Origin: Siphonodentalium dalli
Lineage: Eukaryota; Mollusca; Scaphopoda; Gadilida; Siphonodentaliidae
Reading direction: 5' to 3'
Assembly (NCBI GenBank): GCA_032622095.1
Contig: CP136061.1
Coordinates: forward strand, 60,471,301-60,535,300
Length of the DNA: 64,000 bases
In this document: positions 55,201 through 64,000 of the stretch, piece by piece
Numbering within the stretch: position 1 is the first letter of the stretch
How the letters are laid out: the number at the start of each line of letters is the position of its first letter
Made by a program: the position numbers and the translations under genes
The notes under the pieces: model-generated
Seen by the model: only the letters and a program-made list of their open reading frames with translations
Told to the model about the DNA's origin: nothing
The model's database searches: none

Positions 55201-58200
55201 TAGAGCTATATAATGGGATATTTAGTTTCGTATTTGTGTACCTAATTAAGGGAGTATGCTATGGGGTTTCATTCACAGCTTGCGACAGTTAGTCGCGGCG
55301 TCGCTATTGCATATGATCCCGGGAATAAAACAAAGGGTGCCCTTAGTTTGCATTCAAAGGCTCGTGTTAACTGACTTTGACTGGTTTGAATTTACATACG
55401 TCGCACCTCATGTGCATATAAGCTTCACACACCGGAGTAAAGCTTAAATCAACACAATACAATGGCGACTTTGAGTATGATAGCACTATGTTGGAGTGAC
55501 AGTGAAACAAAATTGAGTCAAGCTAATGGGTTCGCTATCATACCTTATGAAAACATAATTAGCATTGGTATATACCTACCTGAAGGCTGTCCGATAATTC
55601 AATTGTAAATGGATCTTGTGGCGAAAGTTAACACTAGATCATTGGTTTGGACGCATTTCGGGTTTGAATAGGGTGAAAATTCTAAACTGAAAGATGAAAC
55701 TCAAGCTGTTTGTCGTTTGTGTGAGAAGACTATTCAAAAGTATACAGTAAATATTAATATGTGTTGTTAATTCTTTCAAAATACGAAACTATGTCCTATT
55801 TGGCGATTCGATAGCAGCGAAAATACTCAAATATTCTGACTTGGATGATTTATTCGGTATTTAGTCATACAGCGGTTAGTTAAAATATAATCTATTCGAT
55901 ATTTTATTTCATTACCGTGCAGCCCTAGTGCTGATGGGACTAGTTTTGGAATTGTGAGTGAAGTTCTATAAAATTACACAAAACAGAAGTATAGTTATAT
56001 CGCCGAAATAAATGTGTGCTCTTCAAATCATGGCCTTTGGTGCAACTTGATGTTGGTGTACCAAGATAGATGTGCTACATGGACTTCAGTGTTATTTTTC
56101 TTCAAACAGCTAACAATTGTCATTATTTCAAATTTAGTCTAGTGTGGTTGATTATTTGTTATTATATACGAATTTTACTAGCATTGTACATGCATATCAG
56201 TGAATATTTCCACATTTGCAGAAAAACGCAAATGAGGTATTACTATTTGTGCAAACAGTATTTAATCCATGTAATTCACAAAGTAATTACAATATAAAAA
56301 AACCCAGTTATGGTATGGATGGAAATTGACAAGATAGTAGCTTACATGTGTCGTCTCCGGTTATGTTGTGACTGAGCCCACAACATAAGTGTGCTTGATT
56401 TAAGTGTGATGTGTTTCAGACAATTTGAGGTTCACATTTTATTTCACAGGTTCACAGTTATTTATTTTTGTCTTACATCAACTCACGTAGTGGGCTCATT
56501 CGATAGGTGTGTCGATATTAAGTTATATGGAATAACGGTTTAAGTAAGATTAAGAGACATATAAATAAATTTGGTATTAGCATTAATATGAGATAAGTGA
56601 ATTATAATAAATTCGCGTACCCTTTGTGTAGGATTATGAGAATAAATAGAGAAATAATTGATTTTCTATGGACTTTATATGATAGCAGAGTTGCAAAGTC
56701 TAAATGAAATGAATTGAAATTAATTTCAATATTATAGCTGTAATGATAACACTGCAACATAAATAACACTGTGTAATATATAGCAGCAATACAATTATTT
56801 AAAAGTACTGGAAAAATATTTGTCTATTCTCTTCTATTTCAGGAGTTCTTATGCTACAAATGTAATTTCAAAGATGTATTAAACAGTATTGTATGCCAAT
56901 GCAATGATAACCATGCAACCGAAGAGATCAAATATATTCATGGTTTTAACTGTTTTTGCAGAATATGTGTTGCACACACACATATATCAAAATATGCATA
57001 AATTTGAAAAATATACTATAATTTGCCACAATTCCCTGCTGAAATTCCATTTAATTTGCACGAAAATTGCCAGAATTTTACCGAAAACATATCCAATTTG
57101 GCAAAGATTTTTTCAAATTTTGAGCTTTCAACCATTTGGGGCCTGTAGCCCTCCCATGCACCCCTTCGCCCAAATGGCTGTGCAATGTGAATATACGCAT
57201 GCATTATTCGCTTGACATTGGTTATATTTTGACAATCTGTCTATAGATTTATTCCCCGATATTTGAAGTATAAGCATATCAACGCACTGGGCTCACACTT
57301 ACTTCATAAACCAACATTAGTAGAAGTGGCAGGCAGACAACCCAAAATCAGCACCCTCTATAGTGGACATAAAATTACTGAAATTTCATACCCAGATCAA
57401 CATTGAGAGACACTGTTAACATTATTGAAACGCAACTCAGACATCTTTGCTGAAAAGAACAATGAGGTTACTCAAGTCGCCATGGAAATCAACCCCGATA
57501 AATTTTGTCCTTTTTGCACCCCCTTAAATAAACGGCCACATATTACTATGGCCTTAAATGATATGCTCAAGGCCGACATTACCAGGCCGACCTCCAGGAT
57601 GACAAAGAAAAAACTGCTTTTGCATGCCGCCGAGGCCTCTTCGATTTAAATTCTATGCATTTCAGGCTCCGAAATTCCCCGGGGGTATTTCAACAGCTTA
57701 TGGCTCAAGTGTTATGAGAAATGGGTGATTGCGTACCTAGATGATATATTAATTTGGAGTAAAACATTTGAATCCCATTTGCAACATATCCAAAAAGTGT
57801 GTGGCATTTACACATTTAAATTGAAAAAAGAAACACAATATTTAGGTTTCATAATTTATACCAATGGTATCCGACCTGACCCTGTCAAGGTCAAGGGTAT
57901 CCAATCTCTTACACCCCCAACTTCTGTTAAGGATGTGCATTCTTTCGTTTGAGTAATTACTATCGTAGAATTGTCCCCTCCTTTTCACAGATTGCTGAAC
58001 CCTTAGTACAACTTACAAACAATACACTAAATTCAAATGGGACCATGCGTGCCAAAGTTCATTTGACAAACTAAAGGAAGAACTGACAACAGTACCCTCT
58101 GGCCTACCCAGATACTGCAATGCCATATAGATTGTATACCGATGCAAGTGATTTCTGCATAAGCACATGTCTGACCCAGTTAGGCGAAGATGGCATTGAG

Positions 58201-61200
58201 GAACCTATTTACGATCTCTCACACAAACTGGGCGATACACAAACCATATGGCCGATTGTCGAAAAAGAGGCATATTCAATTCACTTTGCATTACAAAGGA
58301 CAGACCATTACCTCCATAATGCCACTTTTACAATAAAACAGACCATAAACTGTTAAAATATATTTTGGAATCTCCCATGCAAAACAAGAAAATCCAACTG
58401 CGGGCCTTGGGTATAGCTGGATATAACTGTAATATTGAATACATAGCTGACTGGGATCACTGTGCAAACATGCTCAGTCAAACACCCCTAATGCATATAT
58501 AGAACAGGAAAAGGCAGAAGTGGAAGTTTATATAAATGAGAATAACCTTACAATCGCACAAATGCATGCAGAGGTAACAGCATTAAATTCATATAAATTT
58601 CAGCCTAAGGATTTTGCAAGCTGTAAAGTAACGCACAAGGAGCTGCCAAGTAAAGAGCATATTTAGTAAGACCTACCAGCCTACTGATCTCTTGTTCAAC
58701 AAGCCCAACTTCAATATGCTTGAGGAATAAAAGAGAGACCCAGAAATTGCATCAGTTTGGGATGACCACGGCAAAGGAGAGTACACCCGGAATGACAAAC
58801 ACTTGATGATTGATGGGGTACTGTATTACCTCTCAAGTGCTGACGCGGAAGCGATCCCATGCCTTTCGATACCCACACATCTCCAAACTAATGTAATCCA
58901 ACAATACCATGATAACAATGGCCATTTGGGAATAGAAAAGACAAACCATGCAATTAAATCGAAATACTATTGGCCCAGACTTTACAAGGAACTCAACTGA
59001 TACATTAGCAAATGTGGGACTTGCCAAGTCAGTTCTCTGCAGAAACAGTCGCCTAAAATGCAAACAACAGATATAGCTGCTTACCCTTTCGGTTACCCCG
59101 TATGCCACGAATCAGCACGATCTACATTAAAACAAGACCAACTCCAAAAAATGGTATCACAGGATTAACAAATTGTTTTCAACACAAAGGAGGTATACCT
59201 CGAATCCTCGATCCAGTTGACTCACACCACCAAATTATTGGTATCCCAATTTCCCACAATCTGCGGGAAGAACTGTATCAAAGGGGTGGTTGGTTGTAAT
59301 TTTATTTCCCCAACATTAAACTATATGTGTCAGTTGATAAAATTAGAAGGAGTGGACAATAGTTGCAGAGAACCAAGTTTGGTTAAGACCAAAATAAGAG
59401 GGTGTCGATTTAATGTCATCGAGTGTACCTTTGGTTTCCAACGATGCTGTCACTCTCTTCCATTTCAACTTCTCGTTTGAACACATCAGGAAGTCGTCTG
59501 TTCCACACTCTAAGTACGCAGTCACGGGTAATGGTCACATAGACATCCTTGTTAACAGTTTGGCAGTTAAGAATTCTCAGTGATCTGTGGTGTTCCAAAA
59601 TCTCTTCTCTCGTTCCTTTATCCAAATCCCAAACAACAACAAATTCACTAGTAGGGTAGTACAAAGTCCCATCCAATGTCATGTGGTAAAGCCTTGGTTG
59701 GTGTGTATCGTCCCCTGTTAATTAGGAGATTAACATGTTAAATTACTTGCTGAAGATTCCTACACATGAATCAGCTAGAGACATTACGTGTAGCTATATT
59801 AACATATATTTTCGAGAAAAAAAATCACAAGGAATACTAGCTTGGACAATAGTATGCATGTTGTGAAAAATGTCTATGTAAAAAGGGGAATAACTCGACT
59901 AAAAATCGCAGGTGCACATGTTCTTATGTTGCTAAATATCTGTGCTAAATTAAAAAACAAATTGACAGAAAAAAGTAGGAATACAAGCTCGAACACGGAT
60001 TAACGGACGGTATGACATATGGACGGACAAGCTGTCACCAATAGACACCCATAACTTTGTTACAGCGGTATAATGACAATCAAATATCTACTCATCAGAA
60101 AATATTTAGTCAATAAAGAATTTGATAAAAACTGGGGTGTGTATATGTACTAAAATTATTTCTATTGTTATTTTTCCAACTTACTGTTCTACAAGTATAA
60201 ATTGGAATGATTTATCCTTCATTAATTTTGTTGAGTACTATGTTGACAAATATAGTAATGCAAGCTCGGAAAAAGTTATGTCCACGCCCATCGGACGGAC
60301 GGACGGACGGACGGACGGAAAAGGTGATTCCTATATACCCCATAGTTTTGTTACGGGGGTATAATTTGATCTTTATTACTACCTTTGATGGTTTTAATTT
60401 TCTCCAGGGAATCAATTTGCAGGACAATTAGATCATTGTTGTCCATAGATGAGACAATGACAAATTTCTCATCCGGGGTGACGACCAAGGCATCTATAGT
60501 TTCCTCAATGTCATCTACTTCAACACAGTTGGTGAACTCCTGCTTCTTTGTGCTGAATATAATCAAACGAGTTTCTTCGTCGTTAGTGAGGCATATGTAG
60601 TCCTTAATCCCTGGGGAAAAAAGTACATTACATTTTATGGCAATTAAGCATAACATGAATTCCAGGGGTACTGTACACTAAATCCGGCCATTTATGGGAA
60701 CATCTCCTTTTATACTCAACAGAATATATGCAACAAATGAATGCAATTGAACCATGGATGAGTGCAAAATACACTCATTTACTCTATGAATGATGCAAAC
60801 AACATGACAATTATAATGAAAAAGAATTTATGACTGGAGTTAACACTCTAGTTAAATTTATCTATATTTTAGATTGACAATAAACATAGTGCCCCTTTAT
60901 GCCATCTGAGGTCGATGGCATCTTTTGCGTGACACGCATCGTGTCAAATTACTTATATTCTCCAGATATCTTCTTCTCAGCTGATAATAGACGCTCTTCA
61001 TTATCTATGATCATCTATGGTAATACAATTTATTTGTACCCATTAAGTCATCTGATGTCAAAGTCGCCTATCCCATAGTAATTCCCTAGTCAGTTACCAT
61101 TGTGTACCAATGTTCCTGCATATCGTCTACGCTGACACTGAACGCTCATTATTGCTCATATATGATTATATAAATTTGAAGTACACACTTATGGTCAATG

Positions 61201-63282
61201 GTACCTATTCAGTATAGTAGTCCCGGGTCAATATACCACTGCATACCAATTTCCAGAGACCAGGGTCCAATCTTTTCGGGTATATGATTAGTTATTTAAT
61301 TAAAATAATTTATTAGTGCCCGTTTAATTCATGTGAGATCAACGACAACTATCCCATGACACTTCTCGGGCCTATTGCTGTTAAATTTGCTACATGGCAG
61401 TAATGTCAGATATATATGGTTCATGGAATCAAAAGTCAAGTTTATGGAATTTGCATATTTTAATAATATACGTACCGTAAATGTCACGTACATTCGATAA
61501 ACGGAAAATACACGATATTGCCATATAATATCTGTATAACTCACTTTTCATCCAGTGGGAGTGTTTTGTTTCATCATTGGCTTCCTGGCAGTTGTGCGTC
61601 CGAGGATGTTTTTAGAAGGCTCAACTTTTGGAAGACATCACAACTAAGGAGGGCTGACTGCCCAACATTACTAATATAGATTGGTTCAGAGATAGAGAAT
61701 GTTCCATATGCTAATGTTGCAATGAACTTCCTAATAACTGAAAGCTTATTGCAACCAAACATTATGGTTGCAATAAGCTTTCAATTATTAGGAAGTTCAT
61801 GGCAATCATTAATTGATTGTTCTTTCAGCTAGTAATTTTGGAGTAGGTTGCAAATTACCATATGTGACTTTTCCCATGATACAAATTGCACCCGAGTCAG
61901 CTGTTACTCACTCAGACGACAACCATTGACATGTATATGAAATACTATTTTTCAACATTGTTAACAGTGTCACACGAGAAGTCACCATCGGATTCATTAA
62001 TTTTCTCGAACTATCACAATGTGCACATTTGTCAATTTAATTATTAATTGGAAACGTTGCTATCTTGTTATCAATTTGATTATCAATTGGAATCGTTTCC
62101 ATCATGATATTCTTGATTCGAAATGTTTGCTCCATTTGCCCATATGCTACTTGGTTGTGCTGTTTGGAAGCCCACCAAACGCTGTTTAGTACATGTATGC
62201 TGCGATTTACAGACATGACTGCACTGCTGGTTTGGGGTAAACTGTAGTAAACAAAAGTCATTCACATCAGACTTACTACGGTACATGTAAAAATCCCAGC
62301 CCGGGTGCCAACCTACCTCGATGAGTGGTGTGTTTCGTTACATTTTCGTAATAATTTGGTTTCAGTGTCGTGTCTGGTTCTCTCGTAAATGAAGATTTAA
62401 CCTTTCGTGTTAAAAGCACGCCACATTTGCGATCAAAGCACATTAACCAAACTATACAACGTCTTATTTAATAACAAGGTTATGATTTAGATGACTTAAT
62501 ATCCAACTGAAAGTCAAGCGTAGTGCTTGGACCATGTTTCCTGTGTTTGTAAATACACGAGCCCGATTTCAAATCGTGGTGCTCCAACAAAATTTAACTC
62601 GCGGTAAAATATGTCTAACAGTCATTGAACGCCTGGTATATTCTGGTATACAGGTATAACTAAAATATGTAATTAATAAATACAACAGTCTTGCCAGATT
62701 ATGCCATCCCCCATACTATATGGAGAAACTAATCCATAATTGTCATCGCATTATTATGTTGATGGTATTATCCACGACCTAACCACCCACTACCATCTAA
62801 ATTATTGATCTGCCATTCTGGAAACATGTCAGTGCACTTCATCCGAACAATTGCTCATGTTAAGATGACGAATTGGACAAATACTAACACAGATAACATA
62901 CCTGATGGTTTTGATGATTCACCAAGACTTCCAAATTCTAATGTTTCCATATATTCAGGAACTCTACGTTTTAAAACCTCCTTTTTTAGTATATCAAAAA
63001 TATGAACAGAACATCCATCAAAGAGGTAAGCGAATTCGTCTTTTTTCGGAGGAACAAACAGAGACAGAGAGCATTCATCGCCGTTTACTGATCTCGACTG
63101 TTTCCAAACCAGTTGCCCCGTCTTTATATTATATACACAGAAACCTTTCCATTCGGCGTAAGTGCAAACTAGTGCTTCTCCACAGCACAGAAATAAATTA
63201 TCAACATCCTCTTGGACATCAATGGATATCAGCATATGTCCGTCAACTATATTCCAAGTTTTTATTGTCTGGTCGTAGCTAC
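37138..63282 (-). CDS. Large WD40-repeat protein gene, 3' part (11 exons, about 710 codons seen)
   Basis: Eleven minus-strand exons, 63282 down to 37138, each with GT-AG borders. Phases agree at every junction except between 47505 and 40931, where one exon is missing from my model. The protein is a chain of WD40 blades: SYDQTIKTWNIVDGH, GFCVYNIKTGQLVW, SEFVVVWDLDKGTRE, VYVTITRDCVLRVWNRRL, KFIVIYDVEKQEISRRYEL, IKLIDLRTGKIVRSF, HNLKLYDIS, VFRIYDNKTG, YIVTILRDERVVTWRL. It ends in an acidic tail (QPEDEVDDPDDPDSDGK). Such blade arrays act as protein-binding propellers. Many invertebrate proteins of this type carry an N-terminal NACHT domain (NWD-type), but none is in the window, so the family is open. 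The 5' exons lie beyond 64000. Introns hold many transposons, mostly antisense. Confidence 0.85.
37374..37434. repeat. Imperfect palindrome
   Basis: AGCGGAATTTACAAAATGAG is mirrored by CTCGTTTGTAAATTCCGCT-like sequence at the other end, with GGCTCGGTCCAGACC in the loop. A related hairpin lies at 35059-35121. It sits in the last intron of the WD40 gene. Confidence 0.6.
38388..39120. repeat. Dispersed repeat A, tandem group of about four units
   Basis: Four diverged units of about 150-180 bp, each with CATCCATGACAAATTTCATGA-like, GATGATCC, CCCATGCCAAAGGATTTAGT and AAATCCAAGATGGCTGCC words. Same family as 110-790 and 52855-53345. Confidence 0.8.
39521..39662 (-). CDS. WD40 gene exon (second to last)
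   Basis: Acceptor ACTTTTCACAG before CCTACAGAG, donor CCAAG before GTACCA. Phase 0 in, phase 1 out. Encodes PTEILFSKDAKYIVTILRDE, then RVVTWRLCGADYLPG: a full WD40 blade. Confidence 0.85.
39731..39962. mobile_element. MITE B copy (inverted relative to 2668-2920)
   Basis: Starts CCTTTCATAACTGGAGC and ends with CAGCCCCCGACATGAAAGG, so the ends CCTTTCAT/ATGAAAGG form short terminal inverted repeats. The interior has the same CATTCTCTTATGTATGCGAG modules as the copy at 2668-2920. It is inserted in an intron of the WD40 gene. Confidence 0.75.
40748..40931 (-). CDS. WD40 gene exon
   Basis: Acceptor AATATTGAG before TTTCTATCC with a TAACTAAT branch-like motif; donor TCG before GTGAGT. Phase 2 in, phase 0 out. 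Encodes FYPIQGKVLNRIEKHKLYPQ, then SPYILSYSMSNEEKSMCLWD: a blade with a W-D end. Its phase does not match the exon at 47505, so an exon is missing in between. Confidence 0.75.
41245..42392. mobile_element. Non-autonomous piggyBac-type element
   Basis: A 1148-bp element with CCCTTTCAGTGCCA at the left end and the inverse of CCATTTCAGTGCCA at the right end, flanked on both sides by TTAA (41241-41244 and 42393-42396). TTAA duplications with CCY-type ends are the signature of piggyBac. No transposase frame remains. MITE B-like fragments (CATTCTCTTATATATGCGAG near 41290, and its inverse near 42000) lie inside. Confidence 0.85.
42925..43215. repeat. Dispersed repeat A copies
   Basis: Two to three degraded units with CATCCATGTTTTTCAACGAA, GTGCCAAAGTATTTAGTTATG and AAATCCAAGATAGGCGCTGG words. 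Confidence 0.65.
43371..46200 (+). pseudogene. Decayed non-LTR retrotransposon (LINE) ORF2
   Basis: Plus-strand pieces in changing frames: VSNYRPIALLSYISKAFERC (44293-44370), QSGFVNGDSTVFQLTDMYDH (44355-44500), CDISKAFDKVWHPG (44520-44560) and ANREQRVLIEGEYSE. Later come FLPATTREWNALPDETKN (about 45750-45800) and at 45930-46060 a CCHC-like knuckle (CICGLIETADHFLMYC). These are RT and C-terminal blocks of a Jockey/RTE-like LINE. Numerous frameshifts and stops make it inactive. It differs from the LINE at 19.6/32.6 kb and lies antisense in an intron of the WD40 gene. Confidence 0.85.
46750..47150. repeat. Dispersed repeat A copies
   Basis: Contains ATCTAGAGGTGGTCCTGAAC, GAAATCCAAGATTACTAGC and TGGCTCCCATATGCAGGTCA. 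Degraded; the frame at 46935-47144 arises within it. Confidence 0.6.
47505..47693 (-). CDS. WD40 gene exon
   Basis: Acceptor TTTTACTAAACAG before ATCAAGACG, donor ACAG before GTGAAA. Phase 1 in and out, 63 codons. Encodes QDETPLKIYDEDDPALRAKK and ILIANHSDSVFRIYDNKT. Confidence 0.85.
47947..48064. mobile_element. Tc1/mariner-like MITE
   Basis: A 118-bp near-palindrome: CAGTAATGCCGTAAATAATCGA at one end, and the inverse of CTGTAAGGCCCTAAATAATCGA at the other. TA is on each side (47945-47946 and 48065-48066). TA duplication and a short palindromic structure fit mariner-type MITEs. Confidence 0.8.
48067..49401. other. Intron of the WD40 gene; nothing recognised
   Basis: Open frames at 48334-48745 (minus) show no WD40 similarity, and the flanking exons already agree in phase without them. 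Confidence 0.5.
49402..49648 (-). CDS. WD40 gene exon
   Basis: Acceptor CTTTATTTCAG before ACAAACCCT, donor CAAAG before GTAGCC. Phase 0 in, phase 1 out. Encodes ETVCCAVTDTGPIYIFELKG and a charged loop (KEKNKGSTDKDEPNPDY). Confidence 0.85.
49958..50073 (-). CDS. WD40 gene exon
   Basis: Acceptor TTTTTTTCAG before GTGTACTGAC. Phase 1 in. Encodes VLTLSRSGHNLKLYDISDEK. The left border is placed at AAAG before GTTTGC because this gives phase 0, matching the next exon; a donor 11 bases earlier (GTTATA) would not. Confidence 0.75.
52086..52248 (-). CDS. WD40 gene exon
   Basis: Acceptor TTTATTCCAG before AGCAAATTA, donor AATG before GTAAGAAAG. Phase 0 in, phase 1 out. Encodes SKLILNILPVDNFLALVTVL and PKIKLIDLRTGKIVRSFQG. 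Confidence 0.85.
52855..53345. repeat. Dispersed repeat A, three units, one inverted junction
   Basis: The best preserved group of repeat A: three units with TGAAGTTTGGTGACGATTGG, AAAGGATTTAGTCATACAAA, AAATCCAAGATGGC and TCCCATCTAGAGGT words. The last two units meet head to head, forming the palindrome at 53215-53279. Confidence 0.85.
53215..53279. repeat. Perfect 65-bp palindrome, 32-bp arms, one-base centre
   Basis: GGCAGCCATCTTGGATTTTA and on to GCATAA, then a single C (53247), then the exact inverse to 53279. No mismatch in 32 bp. The arms are repeat A sequence. Confidence 0.95.
53591..53711 (-). CDS. WD40 gene exon
   Basis: Acceptor CTTTTTTCAG before AAATTCTG, donor CTC before GTATGT. 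Phase 2 in, phase 0 out. Encodes RKFIVIYDVEKQEISRRYEL at its end. Confidence 0.85.
53712..54984. other. Intron of the WD40 gene; possible degraded element
   Basis: AATTCACACCGG near 54303 and TTCAGTGTGAATAT near 54823 are roughly inverse and may bound a degraded DNA element. Overlapping frames on both strands at 54506-54779 show no recognisable domain. Confidence 0.4.
54985..55927. mobile_element. hAT element remnant, complete ends
   Basis: A 943-bp element starting TAGGGCTGCACAGTA and ending with the inverse of TAGGGCTGCACGGTA, flanked by a perfect 8-bp duplication GTGCTGAT (54977-54984 and 55928-55935). The ends and 8-bp duplication are typical of hAT. The interior keeps a BED-finger fragment at 55609-55747 but no catalytic domain, so it is an internally deleted derivative. 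Confidence 0.9.
55609..55747 (+). pseudogene. BED zinc-finger fragment of a hAT transposase
   Basis: From ATG 55609: MDLVAKVNTRSLVWTHFGFE, stop (TAG), then DETQAVCRLCEKTIQKY. The W-x-HF and C-x2-C are the first half of a BED finger, the DNA-binding domain at the N-terminus of hAT transposases. The in-frame stop and missing remainder make it a relic. Confidence 0.85.
55936..57299. other. Intron of the WD40 gene; nothing recognised
   Basis: AT-rich with short frames only; no domain or clear repeat. Confidence 0.5.
57300..59330 (+). pseudogene. Decayed Ty3/Gypsy pol
   Basis: Plus-strand pieces in several frames: NSDIFAEKNNEVTQV (57425), the RT active site IAYLDDILIWSKTFESHLQH (57725), LYTDASDFCISTCLTQLGED of RNase H (58126), and the integrase zinc finger HDNNGHLGIEKTNHAIKSKY, with KCGTCQ downstream (58910-59030). 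Frameshifts and stops throughout. The sequence differs from the Pol at 24569-28813, so it is an older, separate element. It lies antisense in the intron between WD40 exons at 53711 and 59429. Confidence 0.88.
59429..59714 (-). CDS. WD40 gene exon
   Basis: Acceptor CCTAATTAACAG before GGGACGAT, donor CCAAAG before GTACAC. Phase 1 in, phase 2 out. Encodes TSEFVVVWDLDKGTREEILE, then KDVYVTITRDCVLRVWNRRL: two WD40 blades. Confidence 0.88.
59985..60365. repeat. SINE-like repeat pair with ACGG microsatellite
   Basis: Two related ends: ACGGACGGTATGACATATGG to GTTACAGCGGTATAATGAC (about 60005-60075), and six ACGG units followed by TTTTGTTACGGGGGTATAAT (60295-60365). The same terminal motif is at 1070 and 1640. 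Confidence 0.65.
60383..60610 (-). CDS. WD40 gene exon
   Basis: Acceptor TTTTTTCCCCAG before GGATTAAGG, donor CAAAG before GTAGTAA. Phase 1 in and out, 76 codons. Encodes DYICLTNDEETRLIIFSTKK and VVTPDEKFVIVSSMDNNDLI, one and a half blades. Confidence 0.88.
60611..62901. other. Intron of the WD40 gene
   Basis: No gene needed here: flanking exons agree in phase. A minus-strand frame at 61574-61762 contains PIYISNVGQSALLSCDVFQK, faintly reminiscent of a retroelement protease, but too short to assign. It overlaps a palindrome at 61722-61800. Confidence 0.5.
61722..61800. repeat. Near-perfect palindrome, 36-bp arms, 7-base loop
   Basis: ATGAACTTCCTAATAACTGA and on to CAACCA (61722-61757) is mirrored at 61765-61800 with one mismatch. 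No other copy was noticed in the window. Confidence 0.9.
62902..63282 (-). CDS. WD40 gene, first exon in the window
   Basis: Acceptor ACATATTTCAG before GTAGCTACG, donor CATCAG before GTATGT. Phase 1 in and out, 127 codons. Encodes SYDQTIKTWNIVDGHMLISI, GEALVCTYAEWKGFCVYNIK, then FAYLFDGCSVHIFDILKKEV: three WD40 blades. Further exons lie upstream, beyond the right edge. Confidence 0.9.
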
Positions 63283-63769
63283 CTGAAATATGTTAATTAA
63301 AGTCAGAAGCCGCCAGAGTTTGAATTTCAGCTTGAATATTTATCATATCTACAATCTTTATAGTTGTAATAACTATATGTTAGTCAACAACAGGCTGTCG
63401 AAATCCGACTCAAACGCAGCAGATTTGGTGATTTTTACATCATGGAATATTATAAAACGTTTTTTTCATTTTGATAAGTCTTTAGAAACTCTAATGGCTG
63501 CGGTCACATGTACACAATACGTTGCGTCAAATAGGCGGAGGTAACCAAAGTAGACTAGTCCGCACTGTTGTGGGTGCCACACTTAAAATTTCAAGTTAGC
63601 AGCCTGATTTATAATTGAAATTTCATAAATAATGTATTTAAAAAATATGGTTAGGTGCCTTCTCAGAACAGTAGAAAGAATAAAATTTGCTAATAATCTA
63701 CTTGTATTCATCACATAAATGCCGCACACCGCCAACTTACCAATATACTTACTTAAAATCGTTCAAATT

Positions 63770-64000
63770 AAATAGCTCCAACCTAGAGGTGATCCCAAAC
63801 AAGCCTATTAAATTTTCAAAACAATTATCAAATAAATGCGAGTTGCAGGGTGTGTCGCTGGATTCAAATTTGAAATCCAAGAGCTGCCGACGGCCATGTT
63901 GTTAATTGAAAATCGTTAAAATTCGATAGCTCCCATCTGGAGGTAATCATAAACATGGCGATTAACTTTCAAAACAATTCTCAAATAAATGCAAACTGTA
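63770..64000. repeat. Dispersed repeat A at the right edge
   Basis: Contains GCTCCAACCTAGAGGTGATC, TTGAAATCCAAGAGCTGCCG, CGGCCATGTTGTTAATTGAA and GCTCCCATCTGGAGGTAATC: two units, the second cut by the window end. Confidence 0.8.

Noticed and set aside
60295-60320. ACGG repeats as a possible CRISPR-like or regulatory array
   Set aside because: A simple tetranucleotide microsatellite within a SINE-like repeat; no spacers.

Overview
The window comes from an animal nuclear genome, most likely a marine lophotrochozoan such as a mollusc. The sequence is AT-rich, genes are split into short exons with GT-AG introns, and introns and intergenic DNA are packed with transposable elements. The species cannot be named from the sequence.

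Two host genes are visible, both on the minus strand and both partial. At 1859-2637 are two exons of the HSP90 co-chaperone CHORDC1 (CHORD domain 1 and its linker). At 37138-63282 are the last exons of a large WD40-repeat protein. I resolve eleven exons by splice sites and phase, ending in a short acidic C-terminus; one exon between 40931 and 47505 is missing from my model. The 5' part of this gene lies beyond the right edge.

The centre (20360-32607) is a complete, apparently very young Ty3/Gypsy-type LTR retrotransposon. Its two 377-bp LTRs look identical, and it is flanked by a 4-bp target duplication (ATAT). It carries three long intact ORFs. The first is a Gag with an N-terminal helix-hairpin-helix domain, a 17-residue tandem repeat and a zinc knuckle. 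The second is a Pol (protease, RT, RNase H, integrase) ending in a PHD finger. The third sits in the env position and encodes a TatD-type metal-dependent nuclease domain with a full set of active-site residues. Gag and Pol are joined by a classic -1 slippery heptamer (TTTAAAA). A splice donor in the LTR and acceptors at the Pol/ORF3 junction suggest that ORF3 is made from a spliced RNA. The element is inserted in a dead non-LTR retrotransposon of opposite orientation. This three-ORF architecture is the best candidate for an undescribed system.

From 1 to 19.6 kb the DNA is mostly foldback and inverted-repeat elements, a hAT-like double-hairpin MITE with perfect 8-bp duplications, a 205-bp tandem array, and at 14.5-17.3 kb a transposase-like gene in one reading frame broken by a single TAA.

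From 38 to 63 kb the introns of the WD40 gene hold a piggyBac-type MITE, a decayed LINE, a mariner-type MITE, a hAT remnant with a BED finger, a decayed Gypsy pol, a dispersed 'AAATCCAAGATGGCTGCC' repeat family, and two striking perfect or near-perfect palindromes. No tRNA, rRNA or CRISPR was recognised.
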